The notes under the pieces: generated by a model
Told to the model about the DNA's origin: nothing
The model's input: the letters and a program-made list of their open reading frames with translations, nothing else
Databases searched by the model: none
Assembly (NCBI GenBank): GCA_028023455.1
Contig: JAQFVV010013075.1
Coordinates: 186,001 to 250,000 of the forward strand
Direction of reading: 5' to 3'
DNA length: 64,000 nucleotides
Source: Epiperipatus broadwayi
Taxonomy: Eukaryota > Onychophora > Udeonychophora > Euonychophora > Peripatidae
Shown: piece by piece, positions 12,201 to 23,539 of the stretch
Numbering within the stretch: the first letter of the stretch is position 1
Layout of the letters: every line of letters begins with the position of its first letter
Program-made: the position numbers and the translations under genes

Positions 12201-12540
12201 AAATAAAAGTGTATATATAAACTAATTTTCAGCAAGTTGATGGAATCTCTTGATAAGCTGGTACTTTATAGAACAGTACTCTTCAAGAAAGATATAATCC
12301 AGAAACTATTCGCTTACCATGAGCTCCCTTCAGATTTTCTGTCATCAAATACATATACACACATAAAATCAGGTTGCATGTAAATTCAAACTCAACCCTT
12401 ATTGCACTAGCAGCAGTAGCTGGATCACCTGACTCTTTCTTTCAGCTATAAGTTCATAGAAACAATAATATTGTTGCCATGTAGTAATTTTTTCAACTTC
12501 TTAACTAAGTTGTTAGTACATTTTACATAAATATGGTTTT

Positions 12541-12880
12541 ATATATATATATATATTGACAATCCTTCATGAAAATTATTTTTCCCATGTTATTTGTAAT
12601 TAATTGTAAATGTCTTTAAAAATGTTATCAAATCTAAATAATTTTTTTTGGAGTTTTCTTTTTTTAATAAATTAAAATCGTCATTTTTGATAAACAAAGT
12701 TTCTGAGTTTCCCTTTTAATAAATAAAACTGGAAACAATCATTTAGTTATTTAAATATATTTACTTAAAAAAATTGTAATTTAAAATTTTCAACTGGAAT
12801 TTTCATGAAATTATTTAAAATAATACTATTCTCAATATATATATTACATTCTACTCCCAGCTGTATTCTATATGTGTGAT
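12541..12880 (+). repeat. Direct duplication, unit 2
   Basis: Diverged copy of 11735-12200 carrying the 60-bp motif only once. It is followed by the inverted hammerhead pair, whereas unit 1 is preceded by a hammerhead copy. Confidence 0.75.
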
Positions 12881-12941
12881 GCAGTAACTTTATCTGTGCT
12901 TCTCTTAACAAGGTCTTAATAACCTCTTAACAAGCTTTGCA

Positions 12942-13004
12942 GAATATCCCCAACTCCAGATTGTTTTCTGCTGCTGGTTTTCTCAGTGTAGTGCTAGGAT
13001 ATTC
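12942..13004 (-). ncRNA. Degenerate hammerhead-like motif, family B copy 3
   Basis: Minus-strand counterpart of the next entry. It keeps GAATATCC/GGGATATTC stem I ends and a GAAAA box followed by ATC. The CUGANGA box reads CTGAGAA, losing an essential G, so it is probably inactive. Confidence 0.4.
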
Positions 13005-13018
13005 AAAATCTAATGCTT

Positions 13019-13081
13019 GAATATCCTAATACCTCACTGAGGAAGCCAGTAGCAGAAACCATTCTGGAATTGGGGATATTC
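13019..13081 (+). ncRNA. Type I hammerhead ribozyme-like motif, family B copy 2
   Basis: CTGAGGA at 13037-13043 fits CUGANGA. Stem II can form two G-C pairs (GC 13045-13046 with GC 13052-13053) around a five-base loop but has an A/A mismatch at its base. GAAAC is at 13055-13059 and the cleavage triplet is TTC at 13062-13064, where the family B copy at 11.3 kb has GTC. Stem I is strong at its outer end: GAATATCC at 13019-13026 pairs with GGATATTC at 13074-13081 over eight bases. Confidence 0.5.
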
Positions 13082-13179
13082 TGCAAAGCCTGTTAAGAGC
13101 TTATTTGCAAGCTTTATATATGACATTTGTAATACAAGCTTGTTAAGTTAGGTCATGTGATATATGACTTGATTTCTTT

Positions 13180-14730
13180 GTAATAGAGATATAAGAATAA
13201 AATATAATATATGTATTTACCATAGATAATATGTAATAAAATAACTTCCATAAGAATATATAAATAATTATCAATAATTGCAGTAATATATTTTATTATC
13301 AAACAATATTTATTACTTAGCTAAGTCAGGCTTTCAATGCAATTTATCTTTGTCAAAGCAAGATTAAAGTGAATATTAGCAAATACATTACCATTTCAGC
13401 ATGCATATAAATATACATTAAACTTGCCACTGATTACTGTAGATTTGTATATTTGCCTGTATAAATTGATTTATCTTCAATATATCATTAGATTAAATGA
13501 CGAGTGCTAAGAAGAGTGCTATTGGCTATAATATTTATGGAGTATGATAATGACAAAACTCAATTAGTATACACCCTGGAGTGTCTGTTTTCAATGTCAG
13601 ATATTATACAGAGACATGTGGAAAGAGCTACACTTATAGAACAGTATTTGGTCATTCCTTTAAACCTACTGATGTTGAAATTATTTGGCCAGAAAATAAT
13701 AATAAAAAATAAAAAGTAAAAGAAACATGGCACATAATTAACTCTAAGAATTTTATAAATACATGAACCAATATTATTACTTTTAGTATCACTGGTCATT
13801 TAATATAATAACATAGTCATTTGCTAGATCAATTTACACCTGGAAATATGCAAATCTATGATAATTATTCATGCAATAATGTTAATGTATTTGCTATTCG
13901 TTTTAGTCATGCTTTGACATAGATACACTACATCGAAAGCCTGGCTTAGCAAAGTAATAAATATTGCTTTATACTAAACTTTATTATCGCAATACTTGAT
14001 AATTATTTACATATTCTTGTAACATTTATTTTATTATATATTGTAGACAAAGTTAATAAAAGTCAAAACTGTGATTTTATCATATTTCTGGTACATTGGA
14101 AATAAACAAGGCCGCTTGGATCTGCCATTCCAATTTAGTTCATTTTATTTTTACTAAATAAAGATTTGTTTATATATTGCATTTATCTTTGTCCTTTGTG
14201 TTGTAAGCAATGGTTTACTAAACGGTTTCAGAATCTAACTTGTATAAACTGTACATTCAACAAACTGTTATTTATTGAATAAATGATTTAAAGCTCATAT
14301 TGCAACGTTGATAAATTTTTGAGTTAAAGAAGATAATTTATTTTTAGGTTTTAAAAAAAACTGTTAATGATTTACTTTTGTTGTATCCAAAACTAACTTA
14401 ATTTAGCAGTCCGGTGCAAATTAAAAATAAACAATTTATTGTTTTATTTCTACTTGACTATATATAATATGTTTTATTTCAAACAATTCTCTTTTTTTTA
14501 AAAAAAAAAAAAAACATGTTTTCACTACAGCTATAGTATGGTCCACAGGGTTAATTGAATTTTATTTTCCATAAGTTTGCTTTATACATCTTAGCAAAAT
14601 TTTCATCTATAGTTTTATTTTATATTTGATATTTAAATGTTCAATAAATATTTAATTTACATATTGAACTTTTGAAATATGATTTTTTTTATACAGAACA
14701 GGCTTTTTTATACCTGCACTTATATATGTA
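13180..14730. other. AT-rich non-coding DNA, no gene seen
   Basis: Short frames near 13.5-13.8 kb overlap each other on both strands and show no protein signature. No repeat recognised. Confidence 0.55.
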
Positions 14731-14735
14731 ACATA

Positions 14736-14989
14736 TAGGGGGTTCAAACTCATCACATGACCCTCAATCATCCATGCTATCTCATACTGCTGATATACTT
14801 GATCATACTTTGATTGTATACATGTGTGGAGATGATAATCTGGACCAACTGACGAGTGCTAGTTTAGCACAAAATACTTATATTGGTCATTATTTATTTT
14901 TTCAATATGTGTATGATCAAATATGTCAGCAGTATGAGAGATCATGGATGTTTGAGGGTCGTGTAAAAGTCTGAGTTCAAACCCCCTAT
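14736..14989. repeat. Foldback element with GGGGTTTGAACTC-type ends
   Basis: The left arm 14736-14812 begins TATAGGGGGTTCAAACTC; the right arm 14910-14989 ends with its complement (GAGTTCAAACCCCCTATA). The 98-bp centre holds a hammerhead-like motif. The right part recurs at 31606-31760, defining a family. The B-box-like word in the ends (GGTTCAAAC) may be chance or a tRNA-related trace. The short frame across it is not a gene. Confidence 0.85.
14843..14888 (+). ncRNA. Hammerhead ribozyme-like motif, family A copy 1 (near-canonical)
   Basis: All parts of a type I hammerhead are in order. Stem I is GACCAA 14843-14848 with TTGGTC 14883-14888. CTGACGA is at 14849-14855. Stem II is a perfect six-pair helix, GTGCTA 14856-14861 with TAGCAC 14865-14870, closed by a GTT loop and with the canonical G-C at its base. 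AAAA at 14871-14874 stands where GAAA is expected. Stem III is three pairs (ATA/TAT around a two-base loop), and the NUH triplet ATA ends at A14882. Only the first G of GAAA (G12) is missing. G12 is catalytically important, so this copy is probably weak or dead, but the fold is unmistakable. Confidence 0.7.
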
Positions 14990-14999
14990 ATTACTCTTT

Positions 15000-16430
15000 T
15001 ATATAATAATGCAATGCGGTACATTTGTTAAAAAGTACATGATTGATTTTTTTTAATTCGTCATTATTTTATACTTTAAAACTTAATTTTCTCATATTTA
15101 ATGCATTTAAATTCCATTTTAATAAACACTACCAAATATTATTATAAAAAAAACATTTACCACTATCACCGCATGAGTTTTTCGATACAATTTGATATAT
15201 GAGATCACATATGCAATGAAGGTTTACAATTTTATGTATCATAAAGAAAATGTGATTTACAGCAGCTGGAAGAGTAATAATAAGATAGCTATATCAAATT
15301 AGGTTTACATAGTATTTTCAAATCATTATGAAATAAATATGAGAAAGCACAGGGTGATATAAATTTATTATTGAATTTTGGGAGGGTGGATTGATTTAGG
15401 GTCTCAGTGGTATATGGTTGTATTTGAATTATGATTATTTGTAGGTAAGCCATATAGATATCAAGGCTGTTTTATTGTTCATGTGTTGTGCATTTAAAGT
15501 TCTTTTGGTGGAATGATCTAAACTTCCTCAAATTGATGGGTTAAAGAGTCAGATGTTCTATGCTACTCTCATGTAGTGCAGTATTTATTTCAAAATTCAT
15601 CATGGTGTGAAGTTGGAGCTACAAGTTCATGTGTGGTAGATAGTTGAACTAGTTGAAGTCCAAGACAGTTGGGTGGAAGCAATATAGAGAACAGTTGTAG
15701 ACTGTGGCTAATATAATAATGGACCTGTGGGGGTATCCTAATTGATGCAAATATTCCCATGTCATGATTATAATAAATTTTGACAAAGTCTTGTCAGCAT
15801 GTCAGGAATCCACACTACAGAGACATGATTTACAATCTTGGGGTTTTTAAATGGAAGTTTTAAATATTGTTTGCATTGATTGACTTGAAATATGAAATTG
15901 GCTTATTCATTAATGTAATTGAAATATCTTTGCTGACATAGAAATTGTTCATGGTGATGCTGGCATAAATTATTTTATGATATAAAATTGGAAACATTGT
16001 TTATAAATGGATATTGGTGCCAACCACTTGGCATGTGATCATATGGCAGCCATTTTAATTAGTTTTAACAGGTTAAAAATGTCATTTATTAAAAAAATGC
16101 TTTTTTTTAAATTCAAATTATCTTAGAAAAATGTGGAACATCATTGACTGTTAATAATGCATTCTGTATATGTTAAATTTATCTGAAATATTACATATTT
16201 TTAATGGTTTTTTGAAGTTTAATCTTAAAACTTTTGTTTTTTTGCCTAGCAATATTAAAGTTTCCTGCCAATAATCAAATATTTTTTCTTGTGAATTATC
16301 TGTTACACATAGAATTTTTTTATAATTAGTGTGCTATCTAATTAGATCAAATTCAGTCTTTGTGATGACTTGAAGATATTATGCAAATTCTTAGGATTTA
16401 AAACAGGAACATTTTGTGACAAGACTAAGG
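15000..16430. other. AT-rich non-coding DNA, no gene seen
   Basis: No open frame beyond background; no shared repeat recognised. Confidence 0.6.
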
Positions 16431-16437
16431 CCAATAA

Positions 16438-16835
<398 letters not shown>

Positions 16836-16849
16836 TTTGTTAAAAATCA

Positions 16850-18780
16850 ACTCTAGTTTTTTTCAACAAATGCTTTTGAAAAATTGTATATGATGTGTTG
16901 TTTCAATGATGGAGTCTCTATATCTGTTGGTAATCATTCTCTTATTGATTTATCAGAAAAAATGTTTAATGACTATAGATTTATAAATAATTATATTATA
17001 TAATTTGATAAAATGGGCTAAGATTAATTGAACTATTTGCCTTCTAAGAGTTTGGATCTAATATATTAAATATTAACTTAAATATTTTCTCTGATCTAAA
17101 TGTTCTGTGTGCTTCAAGGCAATAGTTGACTTTCAGATTTGGTAGCGTAAGATCCTCTTCATTGATTTTTGTTCTGACATGTTCAATCCATAAACTTTTA
17201 ATGAACTACCAACCAATAAATTCTTCAATTTCCTGCTTTCTGTTTATGTTTCATGATATTCTCAAAGACTTTCACCATTGATATAGTTTTAATATTTCAT
17301 TTTTATTTATCTATATTTTTTAAAATCTTTTTTATGTTTTTAATGTGGTTTTATCTCATGTTAATCAGTGCAAAATATCATGAATACTGGATTTTTTATT
17401 GATGAAATTTCTAGAACTTTATATGAATACAGAATGAACTTTTAGTTCATATGTTTCATATATCATATGTATATTTTATCCCAAATTTGTACTTCAATAT
17501 CATTTTTAATAAAGCTTTAACATTGTTGTGATTTAAGAAATATCTGTGTTTTATTTAGATTTCTAAGATGTGGCTATTACTTTGATAAATTTATATTCAT
17601 CACATCTCAGTTCTTTTTCACATCTTTATTGTACAATTAAATAGCTTGAATGACAATAGTCACTTTGTTAAAAACTCTTTTTATTTAATTTAAAAACAAT
17701 TAGCTTAAACTTATCCCATTATAAGAGTAATTTCTAGTTCCATATAAATATTCCTCAAAATGAATTTTAAAAAATGTTGGGATTCTTATTCATTATCACC
17801 TGAATTAAATGTCTTATTTGAGTCAATAATGTTCTTCCAAAGAGTTATGTCATACCTTTGCTTTTCCGTTTATTTAAATTTATTCAGCAATCTCTTTTAT
17901 TTTTTGAGACTAGTTTGTATGTATACAAGTTCTTATACAGTGTTAACTAATTGATGCTTTTTATTTTCAGCATTTTTTTTCTCATTAGGTATAAAAGTTA
18001 TTTTGCCATGAAATCGCTTCATTACAATGTTTTTTTTGTTATAGAAATATAAATTCCTTTCTCAAATCAGTAAAATATTTTATAGTTTTCAATGATAAGA
18101 AGTCATAATTTTGACAGCAATTTACTGAATCTGCTTCAGTTTCTTGCATCATAAATTTTAAGTTTTATTTTTTCATCTATATATAATCCTTATAAACAAT
18201 TTTCTTCTTCCTCTCCTATTTTTCTGCTATTTCATATACAATATTGCAATTCAAATAATTATTCTTACACTTTTTTCAGCAAAACCTTTTTATATTATTA
18301 CAGTTTCAACTATACTAAGCAGTCTTCATCAGATGTTATTCTTCTCTTCTACTTCTCTCTAATCTCTATTTTCTACTAATAATTTTGATAATTTTATGTC
18401 ATTTTTATTAAGAATGTCTTTATACAAGGCATATATACAAATATACCTTGAATTATAATGATATATAAGTTAATTAAATATATACGAATTTATTTATTTT
18501 TTATAGATATTGCAAACAGTGATTGATATAGGAATGAAAGTCTTTTAGAGATAAATCATTTCTATGATGGATGACTTTCTGATATCAGATAATATCGACA
18601 TGTTTTCTGAAAAATCTAAATACTTCTACATAAGAAGAAGCAGAACATTTTTTTGAATGAATTGAAAATTTTATTAATTTATTACCACTATAAAAAATTT
18701 AGATATTTTTTAAAAGAATAAATATTTACGTTAAATATTACTTCTTTGTTTAATTTAATAAATATCATTTAGCACCTACA
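16850..18780. other. AT-rich non-coding DNA, no gene seen
   Basis: T-rich on the plus strand, with no sustained frame or recognised repeat. Confidence 0.6.
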
Positions 18781-18826
18781 TCACAATATATATATATATG
18801 TTAAAACGAAGATTTGCATGGGTTAA

Positions 18827-19078
18827 ATATATAAAATACATATTTTGTGGGTTCATCCGTGATAAAAAACTTTTAATATTAATATACTGACGTTTCAACT
18901 TGGTCACACAAGTCATCCACAGAGTTATAAAAGGTAGAAAGACGGTTGTAGAGGTGCTACAATCAATGATTTGAATAAAACGTTAAAAATCAACCAATAG
19001 CAAAAATGTTAAATTTAGGAATGTTTTTTAAAAAATTCTTTCCAAATAGGAGGAAGTTTTCATGTATCATCTCGCTTA
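18827..19078. repeat. PLE left inverted arm
   Basis: Reverse-complementary to 20474-20724 with few mismatches and small indels. On the minus strand it reads GACTTGTGTGACCAAG-like hairpin sequence followed by TGAAACGTC, a hammerhead-like end. The tail of the GIY-YIG frame (to 19060) also lies in it. Confidence 0.85.
18898..18926 (-). ncRNA. Degenerate hammerhead-like core in the PLE arm
   Basis: On the minus strand an ACTTG...CAAGT hairpin is followed by TGAAAC and directly by GTC, the arrangement expected for stem II, the GAAA box and the cleavage triplet with a minimal stem III. Upstream the CUGANGA box is replaced by CTGTGGAT-type sequence. The right arm (about 20634-20662, plus strand) has a better stem II (GACTTG/CAAGTC) but ATC. 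PLEs are known carriers of hammerheads, so this is likely a decayed one. Confidence 0.4.
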
Positions 19079-20495
19079 CTGATACAATCTGGCCTTTTAA
19101 GTATCTCAATGGCTTCTCTTATTTTGCACTCGTAGAGATTATCACATCTGGATATGATCCTGGTACTAGAAAAATCAATTTTATGACCTGAAACTATAGT
19201 ATGGAGTGAGAGTGCTGATGATGATGAGTGTTGTTTAACTGCATTAGCATGCTCATCTCTCCTAACACTGATGCAACGATTACTCATACCTATGTAAGAA
19301 GCTTTACAATTTTTACATGAGATTTGATAGACACCATGAGATTCAAGAGGGATTGAATCCTTAGGCTTGGTTATTATATTGCTGATCTTTTGATGAGCAG
19401 AAAATGCTGTATCTATATTATAGCATTTTAATATACGTCCGATACTGTCTGTAGTTCCTTTTATGTATGGAACACAAATCCTAATAGTTGATTTATCATC
19501 TTTTTGTTTCCTATTTTGTCTATTTTGGGCTTGAAATAAGGCTTTTTTTTATATAAATTTGTAATTATAACTATTTGCTAATAAAACACTATTAATATGA
19601 TTTATTTCTTCTTTCAGATGTGTCTCATCTGAAAGGTTAATTGCTCTATTTAAAAGAGTTTTGGCTACACAAACTATCTTAGTCGGGTGATGATGAGAAT
19701 GGAAATGTAAATATCTGTCTGTGTGTGTATCCTTTCTGTAAATAGAAAAAGATAAACTATTTGGTGTTCTGGTGACTAGAACATCAAGAAAAGGGAGTTT
19801 TCCATCAGACTCTGTCTCCATTGTAAATTTAATATGAGGATGCATATTATTTAAATGTAAGAAAAAATCATCTAATTTATTTTTTCCATGTTGCCATATG
19901 ACAAAAGTGTCATCTATGTATCTGAGACAAATGAGAGGTTTTAAAGATGATGATTCTAATTCACGATTTCTATATATTCCACGAATAAATCAGCTATTAC
20001 TCCTGAGATAGGTGAGCCCATAGGAGTACCAAAAACTTGTCTGTAATGTTGTCCATTGTATACAAAATATGTATTTAAGAGACAATGTTTAATCAAAGCA
20101 ATAATATGGTCTGGTAAATTGCAATGTTGTGAGATTATATTTAAAGCTTCATCAATTGGAATGTTTGTAAACAAGGACACGACATCAAAACTGACCAGAA
20201 TGTCATTAGCATTAATTTTTAAACTTCTTAAAACAGAAATAAAATGAAGAGAGTTTTTAATATATGATTTAATAGATGGGATTGTAGGTTTAATGAAATC
20301 TGATAAGTATCTAGCTAAAATATGAGTTGGAGAACCTATTGCACCTACTATTGGACGAAGGGGGGTATCTGGTTTGTGAATTTTTGGAAGTCCATAAAAT
20401 TTTGGACAGACACAAGATTTTTCACAAGGGATTATTTTATATTTTATCTCTGTTTCAATGGGTGATTTATTAATAAGCGAGATGATACATGCAAA
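19060..20495 (-). pseudogene. PLE reverse transcriptase with GIY-YIG endonuclease, frameshifted
   Basis: Reading on the minus strand from about 20495, the RT shows GLPKIHKP followed by PLRPIVG (about 20325-20400), LVSFDVVSLFTNIP (motif A, about 20148-20205), TPMGSPISG (about 19993-20020) and RYIDDTFV (the catalytic YxDD-type box, about 19893-19925). Then come the thumb (LPFLDVLVTR) and a GIY-YIG domain with GVYQIS and SYIGM (19287-19336) and a conserved Arg-containing helix, ending at 19060. Two lesions are visible: a one-base loss near 19975 and a shift in an A8 run near 19543. Otherwise the frame is well kept, so the insertion is fairly young. The enzyme would make cDNA at nicked target DNA. 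Confidence 0.85.
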
Positions 20496-20724
20496 CTTCC
20501 TCCTATTTGGAAAGATTTTTTAAAAAAGACATTCCTAAATTTAACATTTTTGCTATTGTGGATTTTTAACGTTTTATTCAAATCAATGATTGTAGTGCCT
20601 CTATAACCGTTTTTCTACCTTTTATAATTCTGTGAATGACTTGTGTGACCAAGTCGAAACATCAGTATATTAATATTAGAAGTTTTTAACACGGATGAAT
20701 CCGCAAAATATGTATTTTATATAT
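20474..20724. repeat. PLE right inverted arm
   Basis: Inverted partner of 18827-19078. The junction with the RT sequence lies at 20473/20474, where the element's coding sequence is cut short. Confidence 0.85.
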
Positions 20725-20739
20725 ATACATACATACTAA

Positions 20740-21105
20740 AAATTACCCCATATACACAACTCAGCTAGACTAGCCAAGAAAATAAAATCTAAATCATTAC
20801 ATGTGTAATAACTACACATAACATATTCAAACTTAATATTACCCACAATTCCACTAACTCGCCATACACTTTAATATTAAAAAAACTTTTAAATATCCTA
20901 ATTGCTTCAAAATCATAAACTTTTAATAATAAAGATTCTTTAATTCTTCTTTTCATTTCATTTCTCTGAAAGAAGACAAACTTATTAGCATGGTTTATAT
21001 ATTTTTCATCGATATATATAAAACAGAACTAAGATATATATTTCTAAGTCTTCTTTTATGTATCTTTATTTCTTCATTTAAGCTTAAACTACTTTGAATT
21101 ATATA
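20740..21105. other. AT-rich non-coding DNA, no gene seen
   Basis: Nothing recognised between the PLE and the following foldback. Confidence 0.55.
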
Positions 21106-21113
21106 TATATTTA

Positions 21114-21248
21114 TTAAATCACCCCACATGGTTAAGAAATCCAGTACTGCCCTCTGTGAACTAATGTATAAATACATTAGAGTTCGTATTTATATACTAG
21201 TTCACAGAGGGCAATACTGGATTTCTTAACGATGTGGGGTGATTTAAT
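21114..21248. repeat. Foldback (MITE-like) element
   Basis: Arms of about 55 bp (TTAAATCACCCCACATGG... and its complement ending GATGTGGGGTGATTTAA) flank a short loop. The core words CCAGTACTGCCCTCTGTGAA and TTCACAGAGGGCAATACTGG match almost perfectly. No coding capacity. Confidence 0.85.
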
Positions 21249-21291
21249 TGCTTAATATTTGTATATTTATTTCAGTATAATGTTATGCACT

Positions 21292-21320
<29 letters not shown>

Positions 21321-21325
<5 letters not shown>

Positions 21326-22440
21326 AACAGATGGCATTCTACCAAAAACACCATCAAGTGTACATTTACATAAACATCAGAGCAAGCATTCACTATCTCT
21401 AACTTTAATTCCACTTTGAGATCATGATTTCAAGCTATTTGCTATCATCAGTGAAAGACAGAAATAAGAACCTAGATCTAAACACAAACTCTGAGCGTTT
21501 ATGAAACAGTTTCTATTCAGCTTGCAAGCATGAATCTTTTAGACACATAATGTCTTCAAACTCAGCATAGCAAGCCAGATAGCTATATGGGTCTGATCTC
21601 AGTTCAGCATCACCATATAGTAGAAGCCTCTGCAATATATATCATTTCTAGAAAGACCTCAAAGGTACATTTATGAAAAACAAAAAACAAGTTAAAAACT
21701 TCCTAATGCTTGTATTTATGTCAACAGATGCTGTTCTACCAAAAACACCATCAAGCGTATGTTTACATAAACCTCAGAGCAAGCATTCATTATCTCTAAC
21801 TTTAATTCCACTTTCAGATTATGATTTCAAGCTATTTGCTATCATCAGTGAAAGACAGGCATAAGAAACTAGTTCTAAACACAAATTCTGAGCATTTTTG
21901 AAACTGTTTCTATTCAGCTTGCAAGCATGAATCTTTTAGACACGTAATGTCTTCAAACTCAGTAAATGCAAGCCAGATAGCTATATGGGTCTGATCTCAG
22001 TTCAGCATCTGTTGACATAAATACAAGTGTTAGCAAGTTTTTAACTTGTTTCTTGTTTTTTATAAATGTACTTTTGAGGTCTACTATGTGGTAATGCTGA
22101 ACTGAGATCAGACCTATATAGCTATCTGGCTTGCTATGCTGAGTTTTAAGACATTACATGTCTAAAAGATTCACACTTGCAAGCTGAATAGAAACTGTTT
22201 CATAAATGCTCAGAGATTGTGTTTAGATCTTGTTTCTTATTCCTGTCTTTCACTGATGATAGCAAATAGCTTGAAATCATGATCTGTAAGTGGAATTAAA
22301 GTTAGAGATAGTGAATGCTTGCTCTGACATTTATGTAAACATATGCTTGATGGTGTTTTTGGTAGAACGCCATCTGTTGACATAAATACAAGCGTTGACA
22401 AGTTTTTAACTTGTTTTTTGTTTTTCATATATGTGTATTT
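21321..22440. repeat. Nested direct and inverted copies of a 290-bp unit
   Basis: The core unit (from GTCAACAGATG to CAGTTCAGCATC) occurs at 21321-21612 and 21718-22009 in direct orientation, and at 22096-22382 inverted. A 75-bp module (GACCTCAAAGGTACATTTAT...) precedes the second copy at 21655-21729, recurs inverted at 22009-22083, and again inverted in part at about 22375-22440. The second core is therefore bounded by inverted 75-bp ends like a small transposon, next to partial copies. Short frames here are shared by the copies because the DNA is shared; they show no protein signature. Confidence 0.8.
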
Positions 22441-22449
22441 ATCTTCATA

Positions 22450-22910
22450 CAAAAACAAGGAATAATATACATTTTTCTAGGAATAGTCTTTCTATGAAAA
22501 TTTTCCTTTGTACCTTTTCCAAACAATATTCTTATTTTCAAATAAATTACTATTTTTACACACAATTTTATAAGAAGACAAATTAAATGGCAAAGAAATA
22601 AAATCATACTTTTTGTCCTTTACATCATTACAAATATTACTATTAAATAAATACTTTTAAGAAATTTATCAGAGTAGCCTACACTCAAATAATCATTATA
22701 AAATTCACTTTTTGAAACAAAGCAATCCCACTATAATTACTTAATCTGTTATCTCTATAACAGTAATTTTTTAAAACAACAAATAAACATAATAAACATA
22801 AAAAATAAACTATGAGATACAGATTGATAGCTATCAGGTTTAATTATAGACCTTAACTCTTTAATCATAATGACCAAATACCAAATAATTATTCTTTACA
22901 ATTCTAATCT
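22450..22910. other. AT-rich non-coding DNA, no gene seen
   Basis: May include the 3' part of the decayed PLE that follows, but no GIY-YIG motif could be found. Confidence 0.45.
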
Positions 22911-22917
22911 AAAAATG

Positions 22918-23530
22918 TTATTCAACAAAATCTAATCCTTCTTCTACTACATATCTTATAGAAGGATCAAAACAATTAAACTTATTTAGCAAATTTTTCA
23001 ATTTATCATTCTCACCTACAAACAAACAATTGTCCACATATCTAACAAAATACTTTAAATATAAGCAATCCTTTTTAACAATAATTTTCTCATCCAAATA
23101 AATAATATAAAGTGAAATGATTAAAGGAAAAATAATACTACCTATTATCCATCCTTCCTTAACCTCATTAAAAATTAACATTATAAGTAAAATACTTAGA
23201 ATCCTCCACTAATAAAAGCAAATCTTTAATAACTTTAATTTTATTCTTTGACAAATATCAATGATTAATCAATATAGACATAATAACATCAATACTGCTT
23301 AATCTATTAATATATTGATGGCTACTAAATAGTCAATTACTTTCCATTTTAAAATTATTAATCTTATGAAAAGCCTCAAAATAAAAAGAAACGATGTAAT
23401 GATCAAAATCAACAAATTGATTTTAAAAATTATTCAATAACCTACAAAACCCTTTACAACACTACCTATGAGATCAAAAATAAATCTTAAAGGAAAACCA
23501 TCTTTGTGAGTCTTAATATTTATAATCATC
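22918..23530 (-). pseudogene. Decayed second Penelope-like reverse transcriptase
   Basis: Minus-strand fragments in order: INIKTHKDGFPLRFIFD followed by LIGSVVKGF (about 23450-23530), matching the PLE block KIHKP..PLRPIV..IGSP; FDHYIVSFYFEAF near 23385, like the motif A region; GWIIGSIIFPLI (about 23120-23160), where GxxMGSPLSP is expected; and YFVRYVDNCLFV (about 23020-23060), where RYVDDTF is expected. The second catalytic Asp has become Asn and the frame is broken several times. It is a different, older family from the 18.8 kb element. A mitochondrial-type RT is less likely given the telomerase-like block order. Confidence 0.55.
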
Positions 23531-23539
23531 TATAAATTG

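Larger units (their letters stand above)
12913..13108. repeat. Palindromic repeat holding two divergent hammerhead-like motifs
   Basis: Arms of about 95 bp (12913-13009 and 13014-13108) are reverse complements with scattered mismatches and a minimal spacer. The right arm continues, to about 13175, into the sequence that also follows the 11.3 kb hammerhead (GGTCATGTGA...). Each arm therefore holds one copy of the same family B unit, head to head. Confidence 0.8.
18827..20724 (-). mobile_element. Penelope-like retroelement (PLE) with inverted arms
   Basis: Minus-strand reverse transcriptase and GIY-YIG endonuclease sequence is flanked by arms of about 250 bp in inverted orientation (18827-19078 and 20474-20724). 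PLEs are telomerase-related retroelements; many encode RT followed by GIY-YIG, and their terminal repeats may be direct or inverted. The N-terminal part of the usual polyprotein is missing: the readable RT starts right at the right arm. The arms include the C-terminal end of the GIY-YIG reading frame, so the right arm is an inverted copy of the element's own 3' end, as expected if a second, reversed 5'-truncated copy joined it during integration. Confidence 0.85.
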
